NCBI GenBank assembly: GCA_964363685.1
Contig: CAYIJG010000020.1
Span: forward strand, 1 to 14,153
DNA: 14,153 bases
Direction of reading: 5' to 3'
DNA from: XYD2-FULL-39-9 sp964363685
GTDB lineage: Bacteria > Patescibacteriota > Patescibacteriia > Magasanikbacterales > GWA2-37-8
Part shown: piece after piece, positions 1 to 7,397 of the stretch
Numbering within the stretch: the first letter of the stretch is position 1
How the letters are laid out: every line of letters begins with the position of its first letter
Notes under the pieces: model-generated
Told to the model about the DNA's origin: nothing
The model's input: the letters and a program-made list of their open reading frames with translations, nothing else
Databases searched by the model: none
Translations under genes and position numbers: made by a program

Positions 1-129
1 AAAGGTAAAACTAAAAAAGAAGAAGAAAAACCAGCTGAAGAAGCCAAGAAGCCTGCCGCATCCGTTGAAACTCCAGAGGTTAAGGAAGATGAGAAAAAAG
101 AACCTGAAGAAGTCAAAATAACTGAGTAA
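1..129 (+). CDS. C-terminal tail of an unidentified protein (5' truncated)
   Basis: The first 42 codons of the window are open and end in TAA, directly before a strong terminator. The visible peptide is almost entirely Lys, Glu, Pro and Ala, with no fold motif, and is probably a disordered extension. Such tails are often found on ribosomal proteins of Patescibacteria (S16 is one candidate), but nothing here identifies the parent protein. The gene starts outside the window. It is probably not co-transcribed with ftsH because a terminator separates them. Confidence 0.7.
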   Translation, partial: KGKTKKEEEKPAEEAKKPAASVETPEVKEDEKKEPEEVKITE

Positions 130-136
130 AAAGAAC

Positions 137-166
137 AACCCCTCGTAAAAACGAGGGGTTTGTTTA
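137..166 (+). terminator. Rho-independent terminator after the first partial gene
   Basis: A perfect 10-bp stem, AACCCCTCGT (137-146) with ACGAGGGGTT (151-160), closes an AAAA tetraloop and is followed by TGTTTAT. It begins 8 nt after the TAA stop of the preceding gene. Confidence 0.9.
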
Positions 167-170
167 TCCC

Positions 171-199
171 TTGCCTTTTTGAGCAAAAAAGGGTAATAT
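171..199 (+). promoter_or_regulatory. Possible sigma70-type promoter for ftsH
   Basis: TTGCCT (171-176) and TAATAT (194-199) are separated by 17 bp. Each matches four of six consensus bases. If real, transcription would begin near 206 and the structured element at 219-306 would lie in the ftsH 5' leader. The call is weak because AT-rich sequence gives such matches by chance. Confidence 0.3.
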
Positions 200-218
200 T
201 TATTAACAATTTAAAATA

Positions 219-306
219 AATACATAATAATTTTTTAGCGTCCAAGTGCCCTACGGGCACCCCTGCGGGGGTTGGTGATGGACGCTGGAAAAAATTATTA
301 TGTATT
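219..306 (+). repeat. Structured intergenic element, copy 1 (three-way junction core plus long outer stem)
   Basis: The outer arms 219-236 and 289-306 are perfectly complementary over 18 bp. The closing stem AGCGTCCA (237-244) pairs with TGGACGCT (279-286), leaving a GG bulge at 287-288. Inside are hairpin 1, GTGCCC (246-251) with GGGCAC (255-260), and hairpin 2, CCC (261-263) with GGG (268-270) around TGCG. TTGGTGA (272-278) stays unpaired. The core ends recur at 5111-5172 with different outer arms and a different hairpin 1. The element lies between the terminator of the first gene and ftsH, ending 28 nt before the ftsH ATG. I do not recognise a named family. It could be a leader RNA, a short mobile palindrome, or a modified terminator. 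Confidence 0.85.
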
Positions 307-334
307 CTTAAATTTTTCTAAATAAAAAATCTTT

Positions 335-2167
335 ATGCGTAATCTTATAAAAAACTTTCTTATCGTTTTTATCGTACTTTTTTTAGTCGCTGGTGTTTTG
401 GGTTACTTTAAATCCGAAAAGAGTAAAAGCCCGGAGGTTGTCAGTATCAGTAAAATGGTAGAAGAGATTAAACTAGGCCAGGTTAAGCAGGTGGTAGTAA
501 AAGGTGACACTCTCAATATTACTCTGAAAGATGAGAATGCCAAACCGCAACAAGTAACCAAAGAAGCAAGCGCTACTTTTGATGAACTTGCCAAAAATTA
601 TGGCATAAGCCCGGAAGAGTTAATTGTTTTGGGGGTTGAAGTAAAGGCGGATGCTTCTTGGAAATTCTGGCTTGGAAACTTGTTGCCGATTTTATTACCA
701 CTAATTATCTTTATTTTGTTCTTCTATTTCATGACTCGCGGAGTGCAGGGGATGAACAATAAAGCGATGGGTTTTGGTCAGAGTAATCCTCGCCAGACTA
801 ATCCCGATGATAAAAACAAAAAAACTTTTGCTGATGTGGCTGGCGCTAAAGAAGCCAAGCAAGAGTTGGTAGAAATAGTAGACTTTCTTAAAGACCCCAA
901 AAAGTTTACTGATATGGGTGCCAAGATTCCAAAAGGTGTGTTGCTGGTTGGTACTCCCGGTACTGGTAAAACATTATTGGCTAAGGCTGTGGCTGGTGAA
1001 GCCAATGTGCCGTTCTTCAATATGTCAGGTTCAGAATTTGTGGAAATGTTTGTCGGTGTGGGCGCATCTCGTGTGCGTGATTTGTTTAGCAAAGCCAAAA
1101 AAGACGCTCCGGCGATTGTGTTCATCGATGAAATTGACGCAGTTGGCAGACGTCGTGGCGCAGGACTTGGCGGCGGTCATGATGAACGAGAACAGACCCT
1201 CAATCAAATTTTGGTAGAGATGGATGGTTTTGATCCAAATTTGGGAGTGATTGTTATCGCTGCTACCAATCGTCCCGATGTGCTTGATCCAGCCCTGCTT
1301 CGTCCAGGACGTTTTGATAGACGTGTGACCCTTGATTTACCAGATATTGCTGATCGTACGGAAATTTTGGGTATTCATGCCAAGAATAAGCCTTTGGAAG
1401 AAGGTGTGTCTTTGCGTAAAGTAGCCGAACGAACTCCAGGATTTTCGGGGGCTGATTTAGCAAACCTTCTCAATGAAGCTGCTATTTTGGCCGTACGTCA
1501 GGGAATGAAAAAAGTAAGCGAGCTAAATATTTTAGAAAGTATTGAAAAAGTTTTGCTTGGACCGGAAAGAAAAAATCGTATCATTAGCGATCAAGAGAAA
1601 AAAATGACTGCCTATCACGAAGCTGGACATGCGATTGTGGGGCACTTCTTGCCAAACGGTGATCCGGTCAGAAAAGTTTCTGTTATTTCACGTGGACAAG
1701 CTGGTGGTTATACTCTCAAGATGCCGACTGAAGATAAGCATTATCATACCTTGGCTCAATTCAAAGACGAGTTGGCGATGATGATGGGTGGTTATGTCGT
1801 AGAGAAGTTGATTTTTGGCGATCAAATGCTTTCGACTGGTCCTTCTTCTGATTTAACGAGCGCTACCAAGGTGGCTCATGATATGGTGGTGCGTTATGGT
1901 ATGAGCGCGATGGGCCCTCGAACTTTTGGTGATCAGCAAGAGATGGTTTTCTTGGGTAGAGAAATTACTGAGCAAAGAAATTATAGTGAAAAGACGGCTG
2001 AGGGTATAGACAAAGAGGTGGGTGAGCTTTTAGCAGAGGCAGAAAAGCGAGCTAAACAAGTGGTAGAAAGTCATCGCCCTCAAATGGAAGATATGGTTAA
2101 AGAATTGATGGAAAAAGAAACGATAGAACAAGATGATATAAATAGAATTTTGGGATCAAGACAATAA
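335..2167 (+). CDS. ftsH: ATP-dependent zinc metalloprotease FtsH
   Basis: This is a membrane-bound AAA+ protease that extracts and degrades membrane and short-lived cytosolic proteins as a hexamer. Residues 7-24 form the first membrane helix, about 25-110 the small extracytoplasmic domain, and about 113-134 the second helix. The AAA+ module follows, with Walker A GTPGTGKT (206-213), Walker B IVFIDEID (261-268) and the arginine-finger region RPGRFDR (323-329). The peptidase zinc site HEAGH is at 428-432, and D506 in STGPSSDL fits the third zinc ligand. The length of 610 aa is normal and all catalytic residues are present. The first ATG puts the signal-anchor right at the N-terminus. No clear Shine-Dalgarno precedes it. 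It is monocistronic by its flanking terminators. Confidence 0.97.
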   Translation: MRNLIKNFLIVFIVLFLVAGVLGYFKSEKSKSPEVVSISKMVEEIKLGQVKQVVVKGDTLNITLKDENAKPQQVTKEASATFDELAKNYGISPEELIVLGVEVKADASWKFWLGNLLPILLPLIIFILFFYFMTRGVQGMNNKAMGFGQSNPRQTNPDDKNKKTFADVAGAKEAKQELVEIVDFLKDPKKFTDMGAKIPKGVLLVGTPGTGKTLLAKAVAGEANVPFFNMSGSEFVEMFVGVGASRVRDLFSKAKKDAPAIVFIDEIDAVGRRRGAGLGGGHDEREQTLNQILVEMDGFDPNLGVIVIAATNRPDVLDPALLRPGRFDRRVTLDLPDIADRTEILGIHAKNKPLEEGVSLRKVAERTPGFSGADLANLLNEAAILAVRQGMKKVSELNILESIEKVLLGPERKNRIISDQEKKMTAYHEAGHAIVGHFLPNGDPVRKVSVISRGQAGGYTLKMPTEDKHYHTLAQFKDELAMMMGGYVVEKLIFGDQMLSTGPSSDLTSATKVAHDMVVRYGMSAMGPRTFGDQQEMVFLGREITEQRNYSEKTAEGIDKEVGELLAEAEKRAKQVVESHRPQMEDMVKELMEKETIEQDDINRILGSRQ

Positions 2168-2184
2168 TCTTTGTTAATAAAGAC

Positions 2185-2219
2185 AAGTCCTCCTGTTAAA
2201 TTGGGAGGATTTTGTTTTT
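2185..2219 (+). terminator. Rho-independent terminator of ftsH
   Basis: AAGTCCTCC (2185-2193) pairs with GGAGGATTT (2204-2212), with one G-T pair, around a 10-nt loop. It is followed by the T-rich run TGTTTTT. It starts 17 nt after the ftsH stop. Confidence 0.85.
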
Positions 2220-2229
2220 ATGGTATACT
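2201..2229 (+). promoter_or_regulatory. Promoter for the membrane protein gene, extended -10 type
   Basis: TGG TATACT (2221-2229) gives an extended -10 with five of six consensus bases. TTGGGA (2201-2206) lies 17 bp upstream as a four-of-six -35, inside the ftsH terminator. A second perfect TATAAT at 2229-2234 overlaps the first and could be used instead. A very similar TGGTATAAT lies after another terminator, on the minus strand at 12890-12882. Confidence 0.5.
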
Positions 2230-2231
2230 AT

Positions 2232-2302
2232 AATTAACAATCAGCAACTAACAATTAACAAATTGATTGTGGTTGTTTATTGCTATTTGTTTATTGTTAA
2301 TT
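2232..2302 (+). promoter_or_regulatory. Long dyad in the leader of the membrane protein gene
   Basis: AATTAACAAT (2232-2241) is perfectly complementary to ATTGTTAATT (2293-2302). Nested inside, AGCAACTAACAA (2243-2254) matches TTGTTTATTGCT (2273-2284) in 10 of 12 positions, and ACAAT/ATTGT (2251-2255, 2266-2270) offers an alternative inner pairing. The dyad starts just after the -10 motif and ends 10 nt before the ATG, so it would occupy nearly the whole 5' leader and could hide the start site. The sequence is very AT-rich, so function is uncertain. Confidence 0.4.
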
Positions 2303-2312
2303 TATAAACATT

Positions 2313-3281
2313 ATGAAGGATCCAACCTATCGTCAAACCCTTGGACATGCCTGGGAAGCTGTTTGGCATAATAAAATTTTATGGATACTCGGGTTATTGT
2401 CTGTATTTTTAGGACAGCTGGGTTTTAGTGATATCTTTGGTAAAGTATGGTCAGTGCTTGATAATAGTAGTGTGGCTGGGGAGAACATTAGTATTTTATC
2501 AATCTTTCACGTCAGTATACCTATAGGTGTTTGGAATATTTTAGGCATAGTTTGGTTGGCCATAATTTGCATATCAATAGCGGTGATGGTAGTTTTTTTG
2601 GCTGTCACTTCTCAAGGAGCTTTGATTTCATATGCGGCCGATTGGTTTAAAACTCGTAAGCATAAAGAAATAGATAAATCTTGGCATAATAGTGTCAAAC
2701 ATTTTTGGAATATTTTACTAATTAATTTGGTTCGACAAGCAATCCTTTTTGGTTTGCTGGTTGGTTTTGTCTTTGTCGCTAGGTATTTTTTTAATTCTGA
2801 ATCTTGGGTACAAGGGTTTATCTTTGCTCTATTGGCTGTGTTAGCTTTGGTTGTTTCCTTGTTTCTTTCGGTTTTCTCAGTTTATACTTTGTGTTATGTG
2901 GTTTTGGATGGTAAAGGTTTGGTAAAGTCTCTTCAAAAAGCTTGGACTCTACTTCATAACCATTTTTTAGTTTCTTTAGAAGTTGGCGTTGTTTTAATGC
3001 TTTTGAATTTGCTTGTGGTAGCGGTTATTATTGGCGGGTCATTTTTTGTCTTTTTACCAACAGCCTTTATTTGGATAGCGGCCGGGATTAGTAATTCTGT
3101 TTCCTTGGCGGTGCTGGGATTAATTTTCGGTATATTTTTGGTTTTGTTATTTATTGTGTTGGTAGCAGGGTTGTTTAATGCGTTTACGACCAGTGCCTGT
3201 GTCTTCTTATTTATTAAAATGCATAAAGAAGGCATCTCTAGTAGGTTGATTCATTACGCCAGGCATATGTTTAGTAGGTAG
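2313..3281 (+). CDS. Polytopic membrane protein of unknown function
   Basis: I do not recognise a specific family. The 322-aa product is an integral membrane protein with about six hydrophobic spans, near residues 20-38, 73-98, 133-157, 166-196, 218-256 (long enough for two) and 264-292, and with short basic loops such as 112-130. The N-terminal pattern, a short amphipathic stretch with Trp residues ahead of the first span (residues 5-24), recalls the membrane domains attached to glycerophosphodiester phosphodiesterases and related helix-bundle proteins, but that resemblance is only general. No catalytic motif is seen. It is flanked by the ftsH terminator and its own promoter-like motif. It stops with TAG 77 nt before the pilB-type gene, so the two could be co-transcribed. 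Confidence 0.85.
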   Translation: MKDPTYRQTLGHAWEAVWHNKILWILGLLSVFLGQLGFSDIFGKVWSVLDNSSVAGENISILSIFHVSIPIGVWNILGIVWLAIICISIAVMVVFLAVTSQGALISYAADWFKTRKHKEIDKSWHNSVKHFWNILLINLVRQAILFGLLVGFVFVARYFFNSESWVQGFIFALLAVLALVVSLFLSVFSVYTLCYVVLDGKGLVKSLQKAWTLLHNHFLVSLEVGVVLMLLNLLVVAVIIGGSFFVFLPTAFIWIAAGISNSVSLAVLGLIFGIFLVLLFIVLVAGLFNAFTTSACVFLFIKMHKEGISSRLIHYARHMFSR

Positions 3282-3288
3282 GTAGAAG

Positions 3289-3315
3289 CGAAGCTTGTAA
3301 TTTCGTCGGGCTTCG
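3289..3315 (+). other. Small hairpin between membrane protein gene and pilB
   Basis: CGAAGC (3289-3294) is complementary to GCTTCG (3310-3315) around a 15-nt loop. It lacks a T-run on the + strand, so it is a poor terminator; it could be a processing site or chance. Confidence 0.3.
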
Positions 3316-3358
3316 TAAAAATAAAATAAATTTTCTTTTTAACTCACCCCTAGAAATT

Positions 3359-5085
3359 ATGAGTGATTTCCCTTCAATTAGTAATTTGCTTGGTAAATCT
3401 GGAAAGAGTACTACTAATACAAATAGTACTTTGCCAAGTGTCAGCGATGGGGCTGAAGAAAAATTTGATAAGAAGATTCATGCTATGGATCTTAAAAATA
3501 AAGAAGATTTGGTCGCTCAACAAGCCTCTTCTCTTGGGTTATCTCATATTGATTTGACTTCTTTTCCAATTACAGTTGAAGCGTTAAAAATAATCCCTGA
3601 AAAAGACGCAATAGCGCAAAAAGTTATTTGTTTTTTTAATGTGCCTGGAGAAATCAGATTGGCCTGTGTAGATTTTAATGATCAAATAAAAGAACTAGCC
3701 TATCAGTTGGGTGAAAAACATCACGCCAATACTCAGATATATTTAATTTCTGAAAATAGCTTTGCTAAGGCGATGAAGTTGTATACCAATTTACCGGTTG
3801 TTAAGCCGATAAATAAAGATATTAATATTACTGATGAAGAATTAGAAAAGTTTAAATCAGACGTCATTGACTTTAGAAGTTTGGAAAAGCAATTTTTAAA
3901 TGTGTCTATTAGTGATATTTTGACATTAATGATTGCGGCAGCGCTTAAAGTAGATTCATCGGATGTGCATGTGGAAGCCGAAGAAAATGGCATTATGGTT
4001 CGTTATCGCATTGATGGGGTTTTGCATGATGTGGCGACTTTACCAAAAGACCAGTGGAAGAAATTTATTTCTCGCATCAAACTTTTGGCGGCTTTAAAAA
4101 TAAACATTGATGACAGGCCTCAAGATGGCCGGGTAACTCTAAAATTATCTTCTGGTAGCCTAGATGTGCGTGTGTCCACCATGCCTACCATCTATGGCGA
4201 GAGTGTGGTAATGAGAATTTTGCATAGCGGTAATAAGGGTGTTACCTTTGATGAGCTTGGTTTGCGTGGTGATGCCTACACAAAGCTAAAAAAAGAAGTG
4301 GAACGGCCAAATGGCATGATTATTACTACTGGTCCAACCGGAAGTGGAAAAACAACTACCATGTATGCGATTTTACGATCGCTCAATAAACCGGGAGTAA
4401 AAATTATTACTTTAGAAGACCCGGTGGAAATTAAAATTGATGGCATTAATCAGAGTCAGGTAGACACTAGTCATGATTATACCTTTGCCAAAGGCTTGCG
4501 TAGCCTATTGCGTCAAGACCCGGATAANNNNNNNNNNAAATCCGCGACTTAGAAACGGCTGAAATTTCAATTCAAGCAGCTTTGACAGGGCACTTGATGC
4601 TTTCTACTATTCACACCAATAGCGCTTCAGGAACTGTGCCACGTTTCTTGTCTATGGGTGTAAAGCCATTTTTGTTGGCGCCAGCGCTTAACTCGGTGAT
4701 TGGGCAGAGATTGGTTCGCAAGGTTTGTCCGCATTGTCAGGAAGAAGATAAATTAACCGCAGAGCAGATGGATAGAGTGATGAAAAATCTTGACACCCTG
4801 CCAGAAGTTGAAAAAAAGAACGTCGATTTTAAAAAACTAAAATTCTATAAAGGTAAAGGTTGTCAAAAATGCAGTGGTTTGGGTTATAAAGGCAGAATTG
4901 GGATTTATGAAATTTTTATTATGAATAAAGAATTGGAACAGGTGATTCTGGGTAGTCAAATTTCAGAATATATTATCCAAGATTGGGCTGTAAAAAATGG
5001 CATGGTGACTATGGTGCAGGATGGACTGTTGAAAGCTTTAGATAAAATTACAACAGTAGAAGAAGTATTTAGAGTGATTGAGTAG
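3359..5085 (+). CDS. pilB: Type IV pilus assembly / type II secretion ATPase (PilB/GspE family), split by an assembly gap
   Basis: This hexameric ATPase drives pilin polymerisation from the cytoplasmic face. A Ser/Thr-rich start (1-35) leads to an N-terminal T2SSE_N/MshEN-like domain (about 45-150) and the catalytic domain. SDVHVE is at 201-206, Walker A GPTGSGKT at 325-332 and the Asp box TLEDPVE at 351-357. After the gap come IRDLETAE, the His box STIHTN and the zinc tetracysteine CPHC...CQKC. Ten N at 4528-4537 fall exactly on Walker B. The reading frame changes across the N run, but a true gap of 14 nt, encoding the usual DPDxxxxGEIRD spacing, restores one frame and gives 576 aa, a normal length. 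The gene is therefore probably intact. No pilC, pilT or pilin gene is adjacent. PilB versus GspE cannot be settled. Confidence 0.93.
4528..4537. other. Assembly gap (10 N)
   Basis: Ten undetermined bases interrupt the pilB-type gene between ...RQDPD and IRDLETAE.... The codon before the gap starts AA and the one after ends AA (Glu expected). The family pattern predicts 14 missing bases, so the N count is probably a placeholder. Confidence 0.97.
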
Positions 5086-5093
5086 CAATTAGC

Positions 5094-5189
5094 AAAAGAC
5101 TAATTTTGTTGCGTCCAAACAGCCGCTCGCTTGGGCGAGCAACTGCCTCTGCGGAGGTTGGTGATGGACGCTACCAAAATTAGTCTTTT
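5094..5189 (+). repeat. Structured intergenic element, copy 2 (three-way junction core plus outer stem)
   Basis: The outer arms AAAAGACTAATTTTG (5094-5108) and CAAAATTAGTCTTTT (5175-5189) are perfectly complementary and unrelated in sequence to the outer arms of the copy at 219-306. The closing stem GCGTCCA (5111-5117) pairs with TGGACGC (5165-5171). Hairpin 1 is CAG-cc-GCTCGC (5120-5130) with GCGAGC-aa-CTG (5135-5145), around a TTGG loop. Hairpin 2 is CCTC (5146-5149) with GAGG (5154-5157), around TGCG. TTGGTGA is unpaired, as in copy 1. The shared right-hand block GGTTGGTGATGGACGCT is identical over 17 nt. The right end lies 28 nt before the recG ATG, exactly as copy 1 lies before ftsH. Confidence 0.87.
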
Positions 5190-5192
5190 TTT
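5094..5192 (+). terminator. Probable terminator of pilB formed by the outer stem of element copy 2
   Basis: The 15-bp A-rich/T-rich outer stem ends in seven T (5186-5192), 8 nt after the pilB TAG, which fits a bidirectional terminator whose loop has been enlarged by the structured core. Whether it still terminates with so large a loop is unknown. Confidence 0.5.
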
Positions 5193-5217
5193 GTTAAACT
5201 TTAGGTAAGTTTATTAT

Positions 5218-7359
5218 ATGGATTTAAATACAAAAATATCTGAATTGGGCAAAGTTGGCAAAAAAGTAGCCAAACTCTTTGGTTCTCTTGGTGTAAAAAA
5301 CGCTAAGGATTTATTGTATTATTTTCCTTTTAGGTACGAAGATTACAGGCGGATAGTGTCGGTGGCAGAATTAAAGGATGGGGAGTTGGTGACTATTTGT
5401 GTTCAAGTAGAGCTCGTGGCCAACAAGAGAAGCTTTAAAAGCAGGAGGATGATTACTGAAGCTTTGGTTTCGGATAAAAGTGGTAGTGTTAGAGTAAGGT
5501 GGTTTAACCAGCCATTTATAATTAAAAACATAAAAACTGGAGATGTTATTTATCTGTCGGGTAAAGTTAGATCCGACATGTTGGGACCGCAGTTGGTAAG
5601 TCCGCTTTATGAAAAATATTCCGCCCCCACCCAAGGCGGGCAGGCAAGCGGATCCGCCTTGGGCGGAAAAAAAACAGTTCATACTGCTCGATTAGTTCCT
5701 ATTTATCCGCTCACAAAAAGTTTAACTCAAAAACAAATACGGTTCTTAATGAGCGAAGTAATCAGTTTGGCAGATAAATTTGAAGACTGGTTGCCAAAAA
5801 ATATTTTGGAATTTGCAGATTTAACACCTCTTGCCAACGCCTTGCGTGGGATTCATTTTCCGACTGATGAGCATGAATTAAAGTTAAGCGAAGATAGGTT
5901 GAAATTTGACGAGTTATTTTTGGTGCAGATGAAAGCCGAGCTGGCTAAAAAAGGGAAGGAGTTGTTGCGAGCGCCAACTATTATTTTTCAAGAAAAAAAA
6001 ATAAAACAGTTTGTGGCGGCGTTGCCTTTCTCTCTTACCAAATCGCAAAAAGTTTCCGCTTGGGAAATTCTGCAAGATATAAACAAAAATTCGCCAATGA
6101 ATCGTTTGGTTTCGGGAGATGTTGGGTCGGGCAAGACGGTGGTAGCGGCGATGGCTATGTACGATGTTTTTTTGAATGATTATCAGGCAGTGATAATGGC
6201 GCCAACTGAAATTCTGGCCTTTCAGCATTATCAGTCTTTGGTAAAATTGTATAAGGGATTAAATATAAATGTGGCTTTGCTTACGGGCAATCAAATGCAA
6301 ATTAATAATCAAGTTGAGCCTGAGAAGATTAGTAAGAAAGTTTTTTTAGAGCAAACTAAAAACGGAACCATAAATATTATTGTGGGTACGCACGCCCTGC
6401 TTTCGGAAAATGTAATTTTTAAAAAGTTAGGGCTGGTGGTAGTAGATGAACAGCATCGTTTTGGTGTTGAACAAAGAAAGCTTATAAAAACTAAAGGCAC
6501 AGGGGCACATTTTTTGAGTATGACAGCCACCCCTATTCCTCGGTCATTGGCGCTGATGATTTATGGCGATCTCGATGTCTCTATTATCAATGAATTACCG
6601 CCAGGCAGGAAAACCATTATTACCAAGCTGGTAGAGCCTATCAAGCGTGATAAAGCCTATCAGTTTATTCGTGAGCAAGTAAAACAGGGCAGACAAGTAT
6701 TTGTTATTTGTCCATTGATTCAGAATTCAGACGGCGGAGATCAGATTCTAGAAAACACTTTTTTGTTTTCCGTTGCCACTGATAAGAAATCTGTTATAAC
6801 AGAGTACGACAAGCTATCAAAACAGGTTTTCCCCGACCTGAGAGTTGGTTTTTTACATGGGAAGTTAAAACCTAAAGAAAAAGATGAAGTGATGGCGAAG
6901 TTTAAAGCTGGCGCCGTAGATTTATTGGTCTCGACTTCGGTGGTTGAAGTCGGAGTGGATATTTCTAATGCCAGTGTGATGATGATAGAAGGAGCAGAAA
7001 GTTTTGGGTTGGCGCAGTTACATCAATTTCGCGGTCGGGTTGGCAGGTCTATTTATCAGTCATATTGTTTATTGTTTACCGGTTCGGATTCGGTTAAATC
7101 TATGGAAAGATTAAAGTTTTTTGAACAGCATAATGACGGTTTTCAATTGGCGGAAAAGGATTTGGAAGTGCGTGGCCCGGGCGAAGTTTATGGCACCGAG
7201 CAAAGTGGGGAAATAGGTTTGCGTTTGGCAAAATTAACTGACCGAGAATTAATAAAAAAAGCGCGCGAGGCGGCAAAGATAGCTATGGAAAATATAAAAG
7301 ACAATCCAAAATTATTGGCAAGAGTTAAAGATTGGAAGAAGGAAACACATTTGGAATAA
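5218..7359 (+). CDS. recG: ATP-dependent DNA helicase RecG
   Basis: RecG remodels stalled replication forks and branch-migrates Holliday junctions. An N-terminal wedge/OB domain (about 45-135) is followed by the helicase core, with Walker A SGDVGSGKT (299-307), the DEQH box (410-413), TATPIPR (436-442) and the motif VI region QFRGRVGR (603-610). A C-terminal TRG-like segment follows (about 632-665, GFQLAEKDLEVRGPGE). At 713 aa it is slightly long. Two insertions explain this: a Gly/Ala/Ser-rich stretch (135-150) encoded by a GC-rich palindrome just before VPIYP, and about 18 residues (around 505-522) between ICPLI and the segment leading to LHGKLK. No catalytic motif is lost. It starts at ATG 28 nt after the structured element and converges on radA. 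Confidence 0.97.
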   Translation: MDLNTKISELGKVGKKVAKLFGSLGVKNAKDLLYYFPFRYEDYRRIVSVAELKDGELVTICVQVELVANKRSFKSRRMITEALVSDKSGSVRVRWFNQPFIIKNIKTGDVIYLSGKVRSDMLGPQLVSPLYEKYSAPTQGGQASGSALGGKKTVHTARLVPIYPLTKSLTQKQIRFLMSEVISLADKFEDWLPKNILEFADLTPLANALRGIHFPTDEHELKLSEDRLKFDELFLVQMKAELAKKGKELLRAPTIIFQEKKIKQFVAALPFSLTKSQKVSAWEILQDINKNSPMNRLVSGDVGSGKTVVAAMAMYDVFLNDYQAVIMAPTEILAFQHYQSLVKLYKGLNINVALLTGNQMQINNQVEPEKISKKVFLEQTKNGTINIIVGTHALLSENVIFKKLGLVVVDEQHRFGVEQRKLIKTKGTGAHFLSMTATPIPRSLALMIYGDLDVSIINELPPGRKTIITKLVEPIKRDKAYQFIREQVKQGRQVFVICPLIQNSDGGDQILENTFLFSVATDKKSVITEYDKLSKQVFPDLRVGFLHGKLKPKEKDEVMAKFKAGAVDLLVSTSVVEVGVDISNASVMMIEGAESFGLAQLHQFRGRVGRSIYQSYCLLFTGSDSVKSMERLKFFEQHNDGFQLAEKDLEVRGPGEVYGTEQSGEIGLRLAKLTDRELIKKAREAAKIAMENIKDNPKLLARVKDWKKETHLE
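5621..5666 (+). repeat. GC-rich imperfect palindrome inserted in frame in recG
   Basis: The right arm CCGCCTTGGGCGG (5654-5666) is the exact reverse complement of CCGCCCAAGGCGG. The left arm (5621-5639) is that sequence with four extra bases (CCAC) after the first six. A 14-nt loop separates the arms. It is read as Ser-Ala-Pro-Thr-Gln-Gly-Gly...Leu-Gly-Gly with no stop, at residues 135-150 of RecG. Its G+C content is far above that of the flanks. It resembles in concept the protein-coding palindromic elements known from Rickettsia, without evident sequence identity. Confidence 0.8.
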
Positions 7360-7361
7360 AT

Positions 7362-7392
7362 AGAACAAAAAAGATATAAATTTTTTTGTTCT
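7362..7392. terminator. Bidirectional terminator between recG and radA
   Basis: AGAACAAAAAA (7362-7372) is perfectly complementary to TTTTTTGTTCT (7382-7392) around a 9-nt loop. It lies 2 nt after the recG stop and 5 nt beyond the radA stop, so both convergent genes can use it. Confidence 0.85.
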
Positions 7393-7397
7393 GAAGG

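Noticed and set aside
174..192. Second terminator after the first gene (CCTTTTT/AAAAAGG)
   Set aside because: The short A/T-rich stem has no T-run after it, and a strong terminator already lies just upstream.
237..288. tRNA or known riboswitch in the structured element core
   Set aside because: The core has a three-way junction but no anticodon arm, T-loop or acceptor end, and no riboswitch consensus that I recognise.
778..1125. Antisense ORF opposite ftsH, and similar ORFs opposite recG, radA and the fusion gene
   Set aside because: They lie wholly within strongly conserved genes in other frames, have no domain or start signals, and are shadow ORFs.
3359..5085. Frameshift or pseudogene in the pilB-type gene
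   Set aside because: The frame change coincides with ten N. A 14-nt gap restores the frame and the conserved motif, so it is an assembly artefact.
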